The notes beneath the pieces are model-generated. The model made no database searches. It was given only the letters and a program-made list of their open reading frames with translations, and was not told the DNA's origin. From Elmis aenea (Eukaryota; Arthropoda; Insecta; Coleoptera; Elmidae): DNA of 64,000 nt. Of the stretch, positions 22,166-33,454 are shown in pieces. Both the position numbers and the translations under genes were made by a program. The stretch spans positions 1,798,868 through 1,862,867 of the forward strand of contig OX393577.1 in NCBI GenBank assembly GCA_947652605.1, written 5' to 3'. How positions within the stretch are numbered: position 1 is the first letter of the stretch; each line of letters begins with the position of its first letter.

Positions 22166-25100
22166 GATAAAAATCGACGTTGCCATGGTAAGAATCAATA
22201 ACTGACTGAAGTACATTGTTTTATTTCGACCATAATACCTTGATCCGAATCGTGTTAATAAATCTTGTACGAACCGCAGACCGGACCATCACAAAATGCA
22301 TTATGCTTTGCAGCTTCGGTTCAGAATTTTTAAATCACGCAAGAATAATCCACTAAATTTCATTGTGACAATTAATACCATAAGTAAGTCATTAAAAAAC
22401 AGTTGTTAGGTCAATGGATTATAAGAAAATTGGGCATCGTGTTATTCAAAATTTAGTCTGTTAATTTAGCAATAGTCAGTTCATTGATTTTTAACAAAAT
22501 ATTGGGATATCTTAACTATTTTATATAAATATAGATAAAAGTAAAACTTGCTGACGGTTATGAGATATCTTAGTTGATAAACGATCGTACAAAATTATAC
22601 ATTGTAAAACTGTTCCGTGGAGGGGTTAATACATTTTTTCAAGCCTTATAAATAATTTATTGTAAGTTTAAAAGACTTTATGCATTAAGGATTAACTAAT
22701 CTGTATAAAATATTGCGGATAATTTGTCAACTAGGTAAGCAATAGTTTGACAACAGTGCGCGTGCATTCTTGTGGGGCATTGTGTGCGCAAGAAATCCCA
22801 GTCCGATGAGGTAATTTACACTCATGCTACAACTTACCGTTGACACAAATCTGGTAATTTAATGTCGAATGACCATGGGTGGTTCATCAGAAAAAGATGA
22901 ATAATTATTGCTGTACATGTACGCATAAATTGTGATATTCTCTTTTTTTGAAAGAAAGAAGAATATAAGATTTAATGACTGTACTCAATGGTCATTATTG
23001 TGTACATTTTCTGTCTCCTTTCTTATAAATATATAACCGTGCACTTGCTTATAGCGAAATTTTAGTTTGTGAAGCGGTGATAAAAATAAACAAGTACACA
23101 AAGAACAAACGTTTTATGTTATATTTGCACTTTAAAACCAGTCCTTGCTGATTTTATCCAAGGCTCGTAACTTTTATAAATCGTTCAGAATAACACTTAA
23201 TTTGAGATAAACCAAACGTCATGCAATTTGGTTTCTTTTTATTTAAAACCAAACTGCGCTCACCATAAAGTTTTTTTTTTTACAACACGAAACAGTTATA
23301 ATTATATTTTAAAAAATATCCAGGATACGATTTCTTAGCTATAAAGGATATTCTAGAGACCATTACCTTTCTTAAAAATTACACCATCAAACCTCGTGTG
23401 TTATTAAATGACAGCTGCATGTAATGACATAAAAATATATTCCAAATCTTTGTATATTTAAAATATGGCACTTTTCAACTATGTTAGGATTAGGATGTGC
23501 AGTATAGGCACTATAGAGTTTTTGTCAAAACGGAGTTTAGCAATTTTCTCAATTTTCAGTTATTAAAAAACAAAAAATTAATATTGACTACATTTGTAGA
23601 CACTTTTTTCTCTACAAAAAACCTAAATGCACTTTGTCTAAAATAATTACGGGAGATATTATACAACTTTTAAAATGTTACCATTAAAATTACTATGTTG
23701 CTGATTCACTTATTCTGCACCCTGTATGTATACAAAGTTTAAAATTTTTAGCTCTTACTTTTTTTAAATAGAAGGGCTTGGTATACATACATATGTCCCA
23801 GCAGTATTGCAAGCTTGGGATAATTTTGACCCAGCAGTAATTAATGAATAGATAGATAGCCAAACAAGAGTGGACTAAGAGGAGCCACATGTATTCCTGA
23901 TACAAATTAAAATGATTTACATGTAGTGTGAGCTCAGACCTGCTAACAAATTTCATCCCAGGGTATTATAAAGCGACAAAACACAATTCAGAATTTTTCA
24001 AACATAGTTTGGGACGTACCTACATAATATGTGATCGGGAAAATTAAAACACTTACTATATCATTTTGACTAAAATCAAAACTAGTGCCATTTGGCACTA
24101 GCTGAAGTTGAAAAACGTCCTTTAAAAAATTAAATAATTTTATGTAATATAAAAAGTATGGGTTACTTTTAACAAAAATAGATAATTCAGTTATTAATGA
24201 CCTCTGGGCAGTGGGCAGGCACCGTCAATATAATTTTAGTCCAGTGTTTTTCAGGATGAAAGTTTAAGATTTGATGTACGTTTGTGGCCTAACCACTAAT
24301 ATCCGTTAGGGAAAACTTATGTCCAAATACGTGCTTAGTGAAATAAGTCACAAACGCACCTAATAGACGTATAGTTTACTCGAAATAAAACTATTTTTGT
24401 GATATTGCCAAACAAATCGTGCCACAATTCATTAAATAGATGACCTAGAAAAACAAAGACAAAAGCGCAGATTAACTTGCGCGGGGGGTGCCCAATGACA
24501 GAAGACGCGACATTAATGAGGCTGTTAATTAGGGCGGAGGCTGCGGAAGGGTTGGTCCATAGTGCGCAGTCCAATATAGAGCAGGGCCAATGTAGCTGCC
24601 CAGATTAATTATAAGGGGTGGCCGTACGCGTTAGCACTCAGGGTGTTTCCGGGGTAGGAGGCGTCTATTAAAGGATGTGACTTCACATGCTCTGCTTCCG
24701 CTACGTAAACTGATACAGGACTCAAGATTTTATAAAACAAACAACCTAGCAGGGCAAACATTGAAACTGAAACGGTTTTATGTGAGACGAAATCGATTAT
24801 CGCGATATCACGCTAAACAATTGAATTACGTCATAACCATTAACAGAAAGGTTTACTTTGTCACTCTCTATTTCGAAATCCTTTTAACATATAATATGGC
24901 TAAGCCGTTTGTTGCTAAATGGCGAGCGAAAAACGGTATGTGATGCAATCATCATCTTCCATTATTTAATTAATGATCCATTGCAAGTGTTCATGCTCTA
25001 AAATGTTTAACTTTTTTTTTTTTTAGTAGGTACTATAGTTTTAGCAAACTTTATTTTGTTTAAGATATTAATACATAACAACAAAAATCAGTACTTAGTT

Positions 25101-25200
25101 ATTTTACAGTTGAATATCAAAACTTTTTTTCAAATTTTTGTTTGTCACATAAATATATTTTTATCAAAAATAAGTTATAATAACCAGAACATTTTTAAAG
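22166..25200. other. Mostly AT-rich; short-element end at 23724 and a GC-richer block at 24470-24670
   Basis: CACCCTGTATGTATA at 23718 onward is the right end of a CAGGGTG-type short element; its left end was not found. The block at 24470-24670 is GC-richer and contains TTAAT and TTAATTA words, so it could be regulatory. A 20-nt inverted repeat lies at 24082-24101. No gene identified. Confidence 0.35.
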
Positions 25201-25599
25201 TCATGGTTCTATAATTACCTGGGCATGTTAACCTAACATAGTCGAAGCCATTTCTGACAATTTTGGCAAAAGACGGTCAAGCGTCGGTACCTCTTTTGCA
25301 ATATATACCTCATTAGTGGATGATAACATTAAACCGTAAGAGAGGTATTCTATACTAGGGGTTCATGGACCTCCAAGGGGAACGTGATGCTTTTACAGGG
25401 GGTATTTGTCAACTACAATGCCCGGAAAAATGTATTGCTGGAAAGCAACAATCAACAATTTTCGCACTAAATATGTTTTACACTGCATGTTCTATGCATA
25501 AATAAAGTTCCTTTTGAAATCGACTAGTTTACAAGGGGTACATGAGGCTTCACAGTGAGGCCAAAGGGTACATTGATGGAAACTGGTTCAGAACCGCTG
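25201..25599 (-). mobile_element. 184-bp-repeat element, copy B (one unit)
   Basis: Inverted relative to copy A. From right to left it carries CAGCGGTTCTGAACC, the shared flank, and a single repeat unit whose hairpin is degraded (GACGGTCAAGCGTC), ending at CATGGTTCTATAATTACC. The flank shares GGTACATTGATGGAAACTGG with copy A (inverted). No coding content. Confidence 0.75.
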
Positions 25600-26609
25600 C
25601 TTTAAGATAAGACATGAGGTTTATAAAAAATATACGCAGAGAGGGACACTGTGCGTATCTAGAATCTAGAATTATACCTACTGAAAAACTTTGACTTTTA
25701 TTAACAAAACATATTCACACGTTTATCACCACAAAGTGTTGGCAAAACAACGTAAAAATGTAAATTTATGGTACTTTTTGTTTGAACATATATACCTACA
25801 TAAATAAATAAAAATAAAATAAAACAATTTTACATGTGAGAACAACGAACTTACCAATTAAATAATTAATCAATGTTTATGTTTTTTTTAATTGTTTATT
25901 AATTGAGGTAATCACAAAGCAGAGCAATAAAATGTCTTTGTACACGACGTTAATAAAATTTCGGTCGAAATAAAACATAAAATGTCTGCTATTGGTCTGC
26001 ATGCTAATAACTTAACAAACGCTGCTTATAAACAGTGTTAATTATACTGTTGCACGCTTAAAAACCTTTAAAATTCGTTTATTACAGCGTTCGTGTTTCA
26101 TTTTATATGCAATAATAAAATCTATAGCCTAAACAGTACGAACACTACGCCTGTAATACTTGAATTTCCAGTTCCAAATACTTATATTTACTGTAATGAT
26201 CGCAATAACACTAATAATCTTTTAAACGATTATCGACGTCCCGTTCTGTACGTGCTTCAACAGTGTTTTAATGAAACTGCAGAATGTTCAAAATATTGTT
26301 ACAAAAATTTATTGTTTATACACAGAGTGTACGAAATTTTAGTCTCCATGGGCAACGTCTGGAGATACAGAGAAACAACTTATAGGTACGGGTCTAATTG
26401 TAAAAAAAAATCTTGTTATCGTGCAGCCTTTTTACGGTATTCAAATAGAAGCAAGGTGGATCAGGTGCACACAAAACACTAAAATAATCAATTTTTTAAA
26501 CCTTAATTTTCGTCATTATACACTGCTCAACACAATTAGGGTTATCTAAAAGTTTGCAGTAAACATCTGAAATATAACGAAAGTTATTTCAAATAAAAAT
26601 TTGATTTAA
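25600..26609. other. AT-rich; 130-codon opening at 26091-26482 of doubtful status
   Basis: The plus-strand opening follows an acceptor-like TTATTACAG and contains a donor-like AG|GTACGG at about 26390. However, it has no in-frame ATG until late, is rich in Asn, Tyr and Cys, and matches nothing I recognise. In DNA this AT-rich, an opening of this length is close to chance expectation. Confidence 0.25.
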
Positions 26610-27411
26610 ACGAAAAAATAATCGGGAAAGTGCTCAAAGAAGTCACAGATAAATGTCTAAAATGTATTACTCAAATTTTTAATGCAGTTCTCATGATAGG
26701 ATACTTTCCAAATCAATGGAAAGTGGCCCAGATTATTATTTTGCCTAAACCAGGGAAACCGTTACACGAAGTGACATCTATCAGTCTACTACCAATTTTA
26801 TCCAAGGTTTTCGAAAATCTTTTTCTCACACGTCTCAAACCATTGCTAAGAGAACTCATCCCAAATCACCAATTCGGATTCAGGAATTAGCACGCTACGG
26901 TTGAACAAGTACACAGAGTGGTCAAAAAGATAAGCAATGATCTAGAAGGCAAAAGATATTGCTCTGCTGCCTTCCTAGACATTGCATTGGTCAGGCTTTT
27001 GACATACCATGCCATTTTTATTAAATCTTCAATTCCTGTCTCAAAAATAGGCACTTCTTAGTTAATCATCAAGACGAATATACAGATTTGTACTCAACTC
27101 TGGCGTACCACAAGGTAGTGTGTTGGGACCAACGTTATATTTAATATATACTGCTGATCTGCCAACCACTCGTCTAACAACACCTTTGCGGATGACACCG
27201 CTATCTTGGCATCCAATGTGGAACCTATCATTGCCTCTAAAAATCTACACCACTTAAACAAAATACAATCCTGGTTGAAAAAATGGCGATTTAAGGCAAA
27301 CGAAATTAAATCAGCACATGCTACATTTACTCCTAGGAGAGAGACCTGCCCGACAGTTACACTTAACGACCGTCAACTTCCACAGACAAACGAAAATTTT
27401 AGTTTAACGTA
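26610..27411 (+). pseudogene. Jockey-like non-LTR reverse transcriptase relic
   Basis: The plus strand encodes RT phrases in order: FPNQWKVAQIIILPKPGKP, SLLPILSKVFENLFLTRL, PNHQFGFRN*HATVEQVHR, AAFLDIA, NSGVPQGSVLGPTLYLIYT and TFADDTAILAS (FADD codons at 27185-27196), ending in WLKKWRFKANEIKSAHATF. These correspond to fingers, motif A, motif B and catalytic motif C. A TAG follows FRN, the stretch between motifs A and B is partly deleted, and a frameshift precedes FADD. It is truncated at both ends and clearly dead. It is closely related to the 51.7-kb insertion but older by its damage. Confidence 0.85.
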
Positions 27412-28069
27412 AAAAGAGAATACTTGATGGAGAATTCTCTACATGTCATTTTTCATCTTCCTTTTACCTTTTTAAAAACATTTACTTATTGTTCAGTTTA
27501 AGAACAGATAGGAAATTACATAGAATTATATGATATATTAAAAAAAAAACGAAAAATGGGAACACGGTTTAAAGCATTACGCTTGCTATGGGCGCAATAA
27601 AAGGGGGGGTAAGGGTGCATTTACACCCCCTAAAAATACTTTATCGAAAGTTAAATTTATTTTCAGCTATACACAGAGTGTTTTGTTTTCGCGTATCAAC
27701 ACCTAACTTTGACCACCCTGTATTTTTTTCACTTTTTGGTTTCCAAATCAAATGTCGTTTTAAAAAGTAAATTGTTTTCACTTTTGCCATATGTAGTATG
27801 AATAAAGTATCGTGTGTGTGCTTATTAAAAATGATCAAAAGCTTCTACGGATTACAATTACTTAAATCAGGTTGTGCATTAGAAGTTATGAATGTTTGTT
27901 TAATTAAAAAGAGTTTATCAAAAGAGTGCGCTCTATAATTTTTCCATACCACACACTTTGTTGCGTATTTATAAGCATTCCACCTTGATAACGACGTTTC
28001 ACCTTGGACAAGGTTTTTGACGCTACCGGCACGTAATTTAAAATAATTTGGGTCGCTATCGACTAGAAA
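27412..28069. other. Short-element end at 27720, otherwise nothing
   Basis: CACCCTG at 27714-27720 followed by TATT is the right end of a CAGGGTG-type element. Upstream of it a GGGGGTAAGGGTG / TACACCCCC pair at about 27605-27630 can form a hairpin. No left end was found. Confidence 0.35.
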
Positions 28070-28690
28070 AAGTTGCTAAATAATAAAAATTTTAATTAAA
28101 TAATTAAAGAAAAATACGTGTCCGCTTTAATTAAACCACTTTCGCATGAAATCGCGTTTTCAATAAAAATAATCACGTTATGTGTGCATAATACTGGAAG
28201 TCTCTCAAAGTTATTATTCAAAAATATCATTATAATATAACCAATTTGTTATGGTTACATTAATTAAACAACAAACATGTTTTATATTGTCTAAAAAAAT
28301 TAATTAAATTTCAAAACTCACGCTAATTAAGGACGCCAACATTAGACGTAGTTTCGGATTAATACAAAACATAAGCGTCAGATGGCAGCTAATATGAAGA
28401 ATTACACTAATTAAATTAAGCGACTTTACTTATGACTTCTCTCTAAGCTGTTTGATATTAAACAAGACCTGCATAAACAGCTAGTGGGCGGTGATGTGAG
28501 CTGGCCACTTAAATTTTACGTTCCAGACAATGGAAATCACTTTAATTAGCATCAATTAAATAAATACATTAAAGTGAATTGATCTTTAAGAATAACTTGT
28601 AATCGATTTACAATCGATTTTTTGTGGTGGTTTAGTAATTAATTGAAGATTTCTTGGAATCAGATTAAAGCAACGCAGTACCAACCGCGT
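28070..28690. promoter_or_regulatory. Cluster of AATTAA/TAATTA words (possible homeodomain-bound enhancer)
   Basis: More than ten TTAATTAA, CTAATTA, TTAATTAG or CAATTAA words occur within about 600 bp, with little other repeat structure. Homeodomain proteins bind TAATTA cores. High A+T content makes such words common by chance, so this is only a suggestion. Confidence 0.2.
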
Positions 28691-30448
28691 GATGCTTTTG
28701 TTTTTTGGTGTTGGTTCTTTAGTAGGTACCGGAAAATCTGACATGTTGCATTTATTTTACTATAGAGACACATAGTTTTATTACAAAACCACTAAATATA
28801 ATTTATAAACATTGTGGAAGTACTAAAATTACTCATTTAGTGTCATTAAGAATTGCCTCAAAGTGCCGTACTAACTGAAATCGCACTAATAGAAAACGTA
28901 CCACTAATTGAAAACTAACTAATTGAAATTTGTTAAATATCAAAAAGCGCAATGGATTTAACATTTCAATTTTAGAAAAACTGATTTAAATAATCAAACA
29001 AGCTTTGTTAAAACTGATTTAATATACACAAACAATTTAAAAGTTGTAAAAGGCCTATTTTTTCTTGTCGTCTCAAACTGTTTTAATTCTTTTGTCAGTG
29101 TTTAAAATTTAGTTAAAAAGATTTTCTACAGATTTTATTAACGAAACTAAACCAATTAAAGGATTGCTTTACAACAACAATGTTTTTGATATCATAAATA
29201 TTTTTTTTTGAAGTGCATTGGACGTTTAAAAATACAATTTTAGCGCAAATGTTTCTATACATTGCATTGCAAGACTGTAAAACAGCTAATAGAATACAAA
29301 AAAAAAATCTTTTATCGCCGTAAGAAATAGGACAATTAATTTATACGATTTTAGGTGTAACCGTCTGCGCCAAGATTGGTGTTACAAACACGTTTTTCGG
29401 CAAATTGAAAAATTAAAAAGGATATTTATGATATTTAGTCTAATTTCGGACAAGCCAATTAACGAAACTGACCGACCAATCGAGTTTTAATGCACCTAAC
29501 TGTTACCAGAAATTTATAGTGTATGCTTATTAATTTTATAATCAAAAGAAACATGATACGAGACTATAACAAAATATTTAATATTTTCTTGATTTAGAAA
29601 CTTGAAACTGTAAATTGATTGCCGACTCAAGAAAGCTTAACAAAAATGTTTTTATTGCCTTGGCAATTGCACGTTAAGAACTTGAGAAATATAATACAAA
29701 TAATGCTTCCCATCTCTTCATGAAATCGTTATTTGTTTCACTAAATTAACAAATTGTTAATCTAAACTCTAAGGTAGTTGATATATCTATAAAAAAATAT
29801 TTTACATTATTTATTGAAGAAGTGTCTGCGCGTTGGATACATAAAGCAAGCCAAAGTGAACCTTTTGTGAGAAAAATGATGGCTGTGATTTCCTGGGATC
29901 AGATGGAACCTCATTAATTAAAGAGAAGAGTTCTACAACTACAGGAGAGGTTTCTGGTAAATCTTTTTAAAAATTGAATTGCTTTACAAGAGAAAAATCC
30001 AAAATCTTTTCAGCAGAATGAAGACGACCTTCAACAAATTATCCAGATTTTCGGTTTTGTTGAGGTTAGGCGTTCTTCTCTTGGTCCTGAATTTTCACAC
30101 TGTGAGTTTTATATACATACCTATTCCAAAATCTCACAAAAAAAACCTACAGAATGCGAAATGAATGTTGAAGAAGTTGTGTAAAGAATATTTTACGTTA
30201 AATGATTTTAATTGTATGGGATAAGATTGTTGAAAAAACGTTGGAATAAATTTGTAGCTGTCAAAAGTAATTACGTTAGAAAGTAAAATCTTAATTTGTC
30301 CCATGTTTTTATATTCCTGGTTAAGTACATATATTGCTTAATAATTTGCCGTTTTATTAAAGATTAAGTATTTAAAAAAATTTACTCGATGCTGGGAAGA
30401 AAATCTTAGATGTATACACAAAACAAATTGCTACTGCATAATCAGATA
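28691..30448. other. AT-rich, nothing recognised
   Basis: No convincing frame, element end or tandem repeat. The opening at 29979-30164 is short and unrecognised. Confidence 0.4.
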
Positions 30449-30745
30449 CTGAAGCCCGTTTGGACCTATAGGGCTCAGCTTTGGGGTTGCGCAAGTAAAA
30501 CCAGCATAAAAGAAATTCAGACTTTACAAAATAAAGTTCTGTGAGATATTGTGGGAGCATGGTACGTGAAGGATGATAACCTTCATAGAGACTTAAATAT
30601 TCTCACTGTTAAGGAGGAAATCAAGAGGCTAGCGAAAAATCATCAAACAAGGCTACTTACCTATAACAACAGAGTGGTAGACCAACTTCTGGACGTGGAT
30701 GCAGTGAGAAGGTTGCAAAGAACCAAACCCTTCAGAGTTGTGTAG
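30449..30745 (+). pseudogene. Jockey-like non-LTR ORF, C-terminal end
   Basis: The frame reads LKPVWTYRAQLWGCASKTSI, then IQTLQNKVL*DIVGAWYVKD, NLHRDLNILTV and RRLQRTKPFRVV to a stop at 30745. It matches the C-terminus of the 51.7-kb copy (LKPVWTYGIQLWGCAGKTNI, APWYVRNVDLHRDL, RRLKRTKPFELAS). The single defect seen is one TGA after NKVL, where Arg is expected. RT sequences upstream are missing, so it is 5'-truncated. No poly(A) or target duplication recognised. Confidence 0.8.
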
Positions 30746-31740
30746 AGTGAATGTGTAAAAGCAGAGTAAGTGAAGTGCGTTGATAATAACACGTGAAAAA
30801 GTGTTATGTATGTAGTCTAAGGAGACTTCCAAGCTAACAATATTTAGGTTGATAAGGCCAAACGAAAACTATAGATTAGACTTTACGACTACATTACTTA
30901 ATTGTAACAAAAAAAAAACTTGTATCTGTACATATGAAACTGTAAAGCTTTCCAGCATTACATCTACAATTTTTTTGAACATTAACAGAACTGAATAAGA
31001 CTGTATCAAAAATGGCCTGTTTAAGTTTAATATAGGCAACTTACAAAAAGGCGCTTCCACAGTTCATCTATGATACTAATAAAAGTGTATAATTAGATGT
31101 GCATATTGGAGCTTAGACTAACAGGCCTGTTTCGACAGTAAAAAAGAGAAATGGTACAATATAAACTTTTGTAAATTTCAAATTATAGTGGTCCCAATTA
31201 ATTAGAAATGCTTCTATCGAATTAAAAATTGCAATATTTCATTGTCCATAATTTTGTAATAACTAGTTTAAAAACCATGCATCAAACTTTTTTGAATTAT
31301 TCATACGTGAGTTTGTTTTCAATGCTACAGCTTGAAATTCAAAAACAATTAAAATGTAGGTTTGCGAATCACTGGACAGTGATAAAATAATTTTTTAAAA
31401 CAAATTCAACTCGATTTAATCTTAGAATATCAAAGTTTTTACAAAAAGTTGATGTCTCTCGAATCGCAACGATTGTTTGAGAGCATTATTATAATACAAG
31501 CAGTCTAAACGTATAAATAATTCTGGCTCTTTGTGACGGTTGACATACATTTCCATATTTTGTTCGCTGCATAATTATTCGAGGTTTCCGAAACAATTTT
31601 TTAAAGATGCTACTCACATTAGCATAATTACGGACTACTATTTTGTAAGGCCGGCAAAAACTACGCGTTTCATTATTCTTTAAAATCAAAATGAGATAAA
31701 AAAATTTAACATAAACTGCATATACAAGTTTCTAGAGAAG
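30746..31740. other. AT-rich, nothing recognised
   Basis: The short minus-strand openings at 30869-31060 and 31489-31689 have no recognisable content. Confidence 0.4.
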
Positions 31741-31890
31741 TGGCCAAATGTATGCGGCGGTCTGGCGGTGGTGTCGTGTCTCTGGGTGACGGATGTGATT
31801 GTCAGTGAGTGACAGCAGTCGGGCGGGCCTGTTCATATAAGGACCACAAGCGAGCGAACCACATATCACACGTCTGCTTGTTCATCTAAA
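31741..31890 (+). promoter_or_regulatory. Candidate TATA-type core promoter
   Basis: A GC-rich block (GGCGGTCTGGCGGTGG at about 31757) is followed by CATATAAGGACC at about 31833. About 30 bp further lies ATCACACGTC, a plausible but non-consensus initiator. The only nearby ATG (31889) opens a short frame. The layout fits a TATA promoter, but nothing downstream confirms a transcript. Confidence 0.25.
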
Positions 31891-32519
31891 TGTTGTGGCA
31901 AAATAACTACCCCTGAATTATAAGCACTTATTCTTAAATTCCTGGCGCTATTTAAAATTTAAATTTATTTAAATTTAAAAAGACATAAATTATTTAAAAA
32001 AAAACAATAAATTTAGTTTTGGCATCTAGATAAATCGCTTTACATTACTATAAATTATGAAGAATAGAGCACTTAATAATTAGTTAACTTGAGTGTGATA
32101 AAAGACGCACCATATATCCACAAAGCACGAGATTATTATAGAGTGTTCGAGTTTTGGGTATCGCCATCCATAATCAAACAATAACTTAACAAACTACAGG
32201 TGAAAACTCACTTGGTGGTTAAACCGCTTGTTTGACAGCGCAAATTAACAAAACAACTCATCACCATGGCAACCAGTTATTTTCTGGCCTAGGCCAGTAA
32301 AGATGTATTTTCCAGCCTAAACATTGATCAGAAACAACTGATTTTCTGGTGGACGCAGAAACGTAAACAGTAACGTATACCCGGTTGGTATAATGGTACA
32401 AAAGTTACTAAGTCACTTACTGATATTTTTGTTTTGCCGAAACGATTAAGGAGTTCTAGCTCTTAATCAAAAACCAATACCATTAGTTCTATATTATAAA
32501 GAAAGGACAGTAAATTTTT
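31891..32519. other. AT-rich, nothing recognised
   Basis: A palindromic TTTAAATTTATTTAAATTT tract lies near 31955-31980. No frame or element seen. Confidence 0.35.
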
Positions 32520-32665
32520 AAAACAATGAAATGCCATTTTTCGTCTGTAGTGCCAAAGTAATAGAAAAAATGTGATTATACAGTCGGGTTTTATCTCAAA
32601 AAAAAAAAAACAGACAGATATCAGACTATTATGGTAACCGAGATACTCACAATTAAATTTGGTTT
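32520..32665 (-). mobile_element. Fragment of the 395-bp CAGGGTGG short-element family
   Basis: Shares TTCGTCTGTAGTGCCAAA and ATTATGGTAACCGAGATAC with the inverted half of the element at 61930-62324. Internal parts are diverged and no terminus is present. Confidence 0.45.
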
Positions 32666-33128
32666 ATTTATATTTGCGATTTTAAACAGAGTTTGTCGAT
32701 GCATCTTTAGCGCTAATTTTCTTGAAAACGGCTACGTTTACAGCAAAAAACAAAAAGGGACGAAATTTTTTCCTCTTAAGTCGTACTTTCTTATGGACAA
32801 ATGACATTTTCAATTTTATTCCAGAGAAAATTCTGAAGATGGTAAGCGGATGACCTGACTATGAATCATACTTCCAAATACGTGTTTTTTTTTTCTAATT
32901 ATCCCATAAAGTCAATGGGCAACACCTAAACATTTCGGCCAAGTTTGATAGCTCTAGCAACTCTAGCTTAAACGGCTAGGACGTATTCGATTTTTTTTTC
33001 TTGCAACTTTGGAGGTCTCTAACTTTGTAAGGAAGCATTTTCGGATAACAAAATATTTGACAAATGGTCATCATTTTCACTCAGGAATATGCACCTACTT
33101 TTTGGCGGTGTATAATTGTGACACCCTG
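32666..33128. mobile_element. Probable short-element fragment with right end CACCCTG
   Basis: Ends at 33122-33128 with CACCCTG followed by TATA, abutting the reverse-transcriptase relic. Non-coding. The left boundary is uncertain. Confidence 0.3.
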
Positions 33129-33134
33129 TATATC

Positions 33135-33450
33135 TTAAATAAACAATCTTGTCGGAGACCCTTCGTTATCGCAATTTTATTCGCTATTATATTTCCCACC
33201 TTCACGTAGCTGGTCATATCACTGTACAATTTCTTTACTGCCTGTATCATTGTATGACTAATGCCTTTATTTTTCAAAACTTCCCATAGCCTAACCAGGG
33301 GCACCGTATCATAAGCCCTCTGCAAATCCACCAGAACCACATGTGTTTTAAAATTATAAGCCAATCTTTTTTCAAAAACTTGCTTTAGACAGAAAATATT
33401 GTCTATGCAAGAGCGTCTTTGTCGGAATCTACATTGTTCTTCTGGAATTT
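33135..33450 (-). pseudogene. Non-LTR reverse transcriptase fragment (fingers/palm)
   Basis: The minus strand is open over about 100 codons and reads PEEQCRFRQRRSCIDNIFCL, KQVFEKRLAYNFKTHVVLVD, LQRAYDTVPLVRLWEVL, then SYVKVGNIIANKIAITKGLR and QDC. These are the RT motifs before and around motif A (catalytic Asp in LVDLQRAYD) and the start of motif B (KGLRQDC; Gly is usual where Asp is found). The YADD core and everything after it are missing. It is bounded on both sides by CACCCTG words in the same orientation. It is a fragment of an RTE-like RT different from the 16.4-kb relic. Confidence 0.8.
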
Positions 33451-33454
33451 ATAA

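Noticed and set aside
26091..26482. 130-codon opening containing SMGNVWRYRE, reminiscent of the GLGNVWRFPY motif of SLC6 transporters
   Set aside because: No in-frame ATG near the start, no membrane segments around the motif, and an Asn/Tyr-rich composition. The length is about what chance gives in DNA this AT-rich.
32379..32405. GGTTGGTATAATGGTA, similar to the D-arm of a tRNA
   Set aside because: No anticodon stem, no T-arm GGTTCGA and no acceptor pairing follow.
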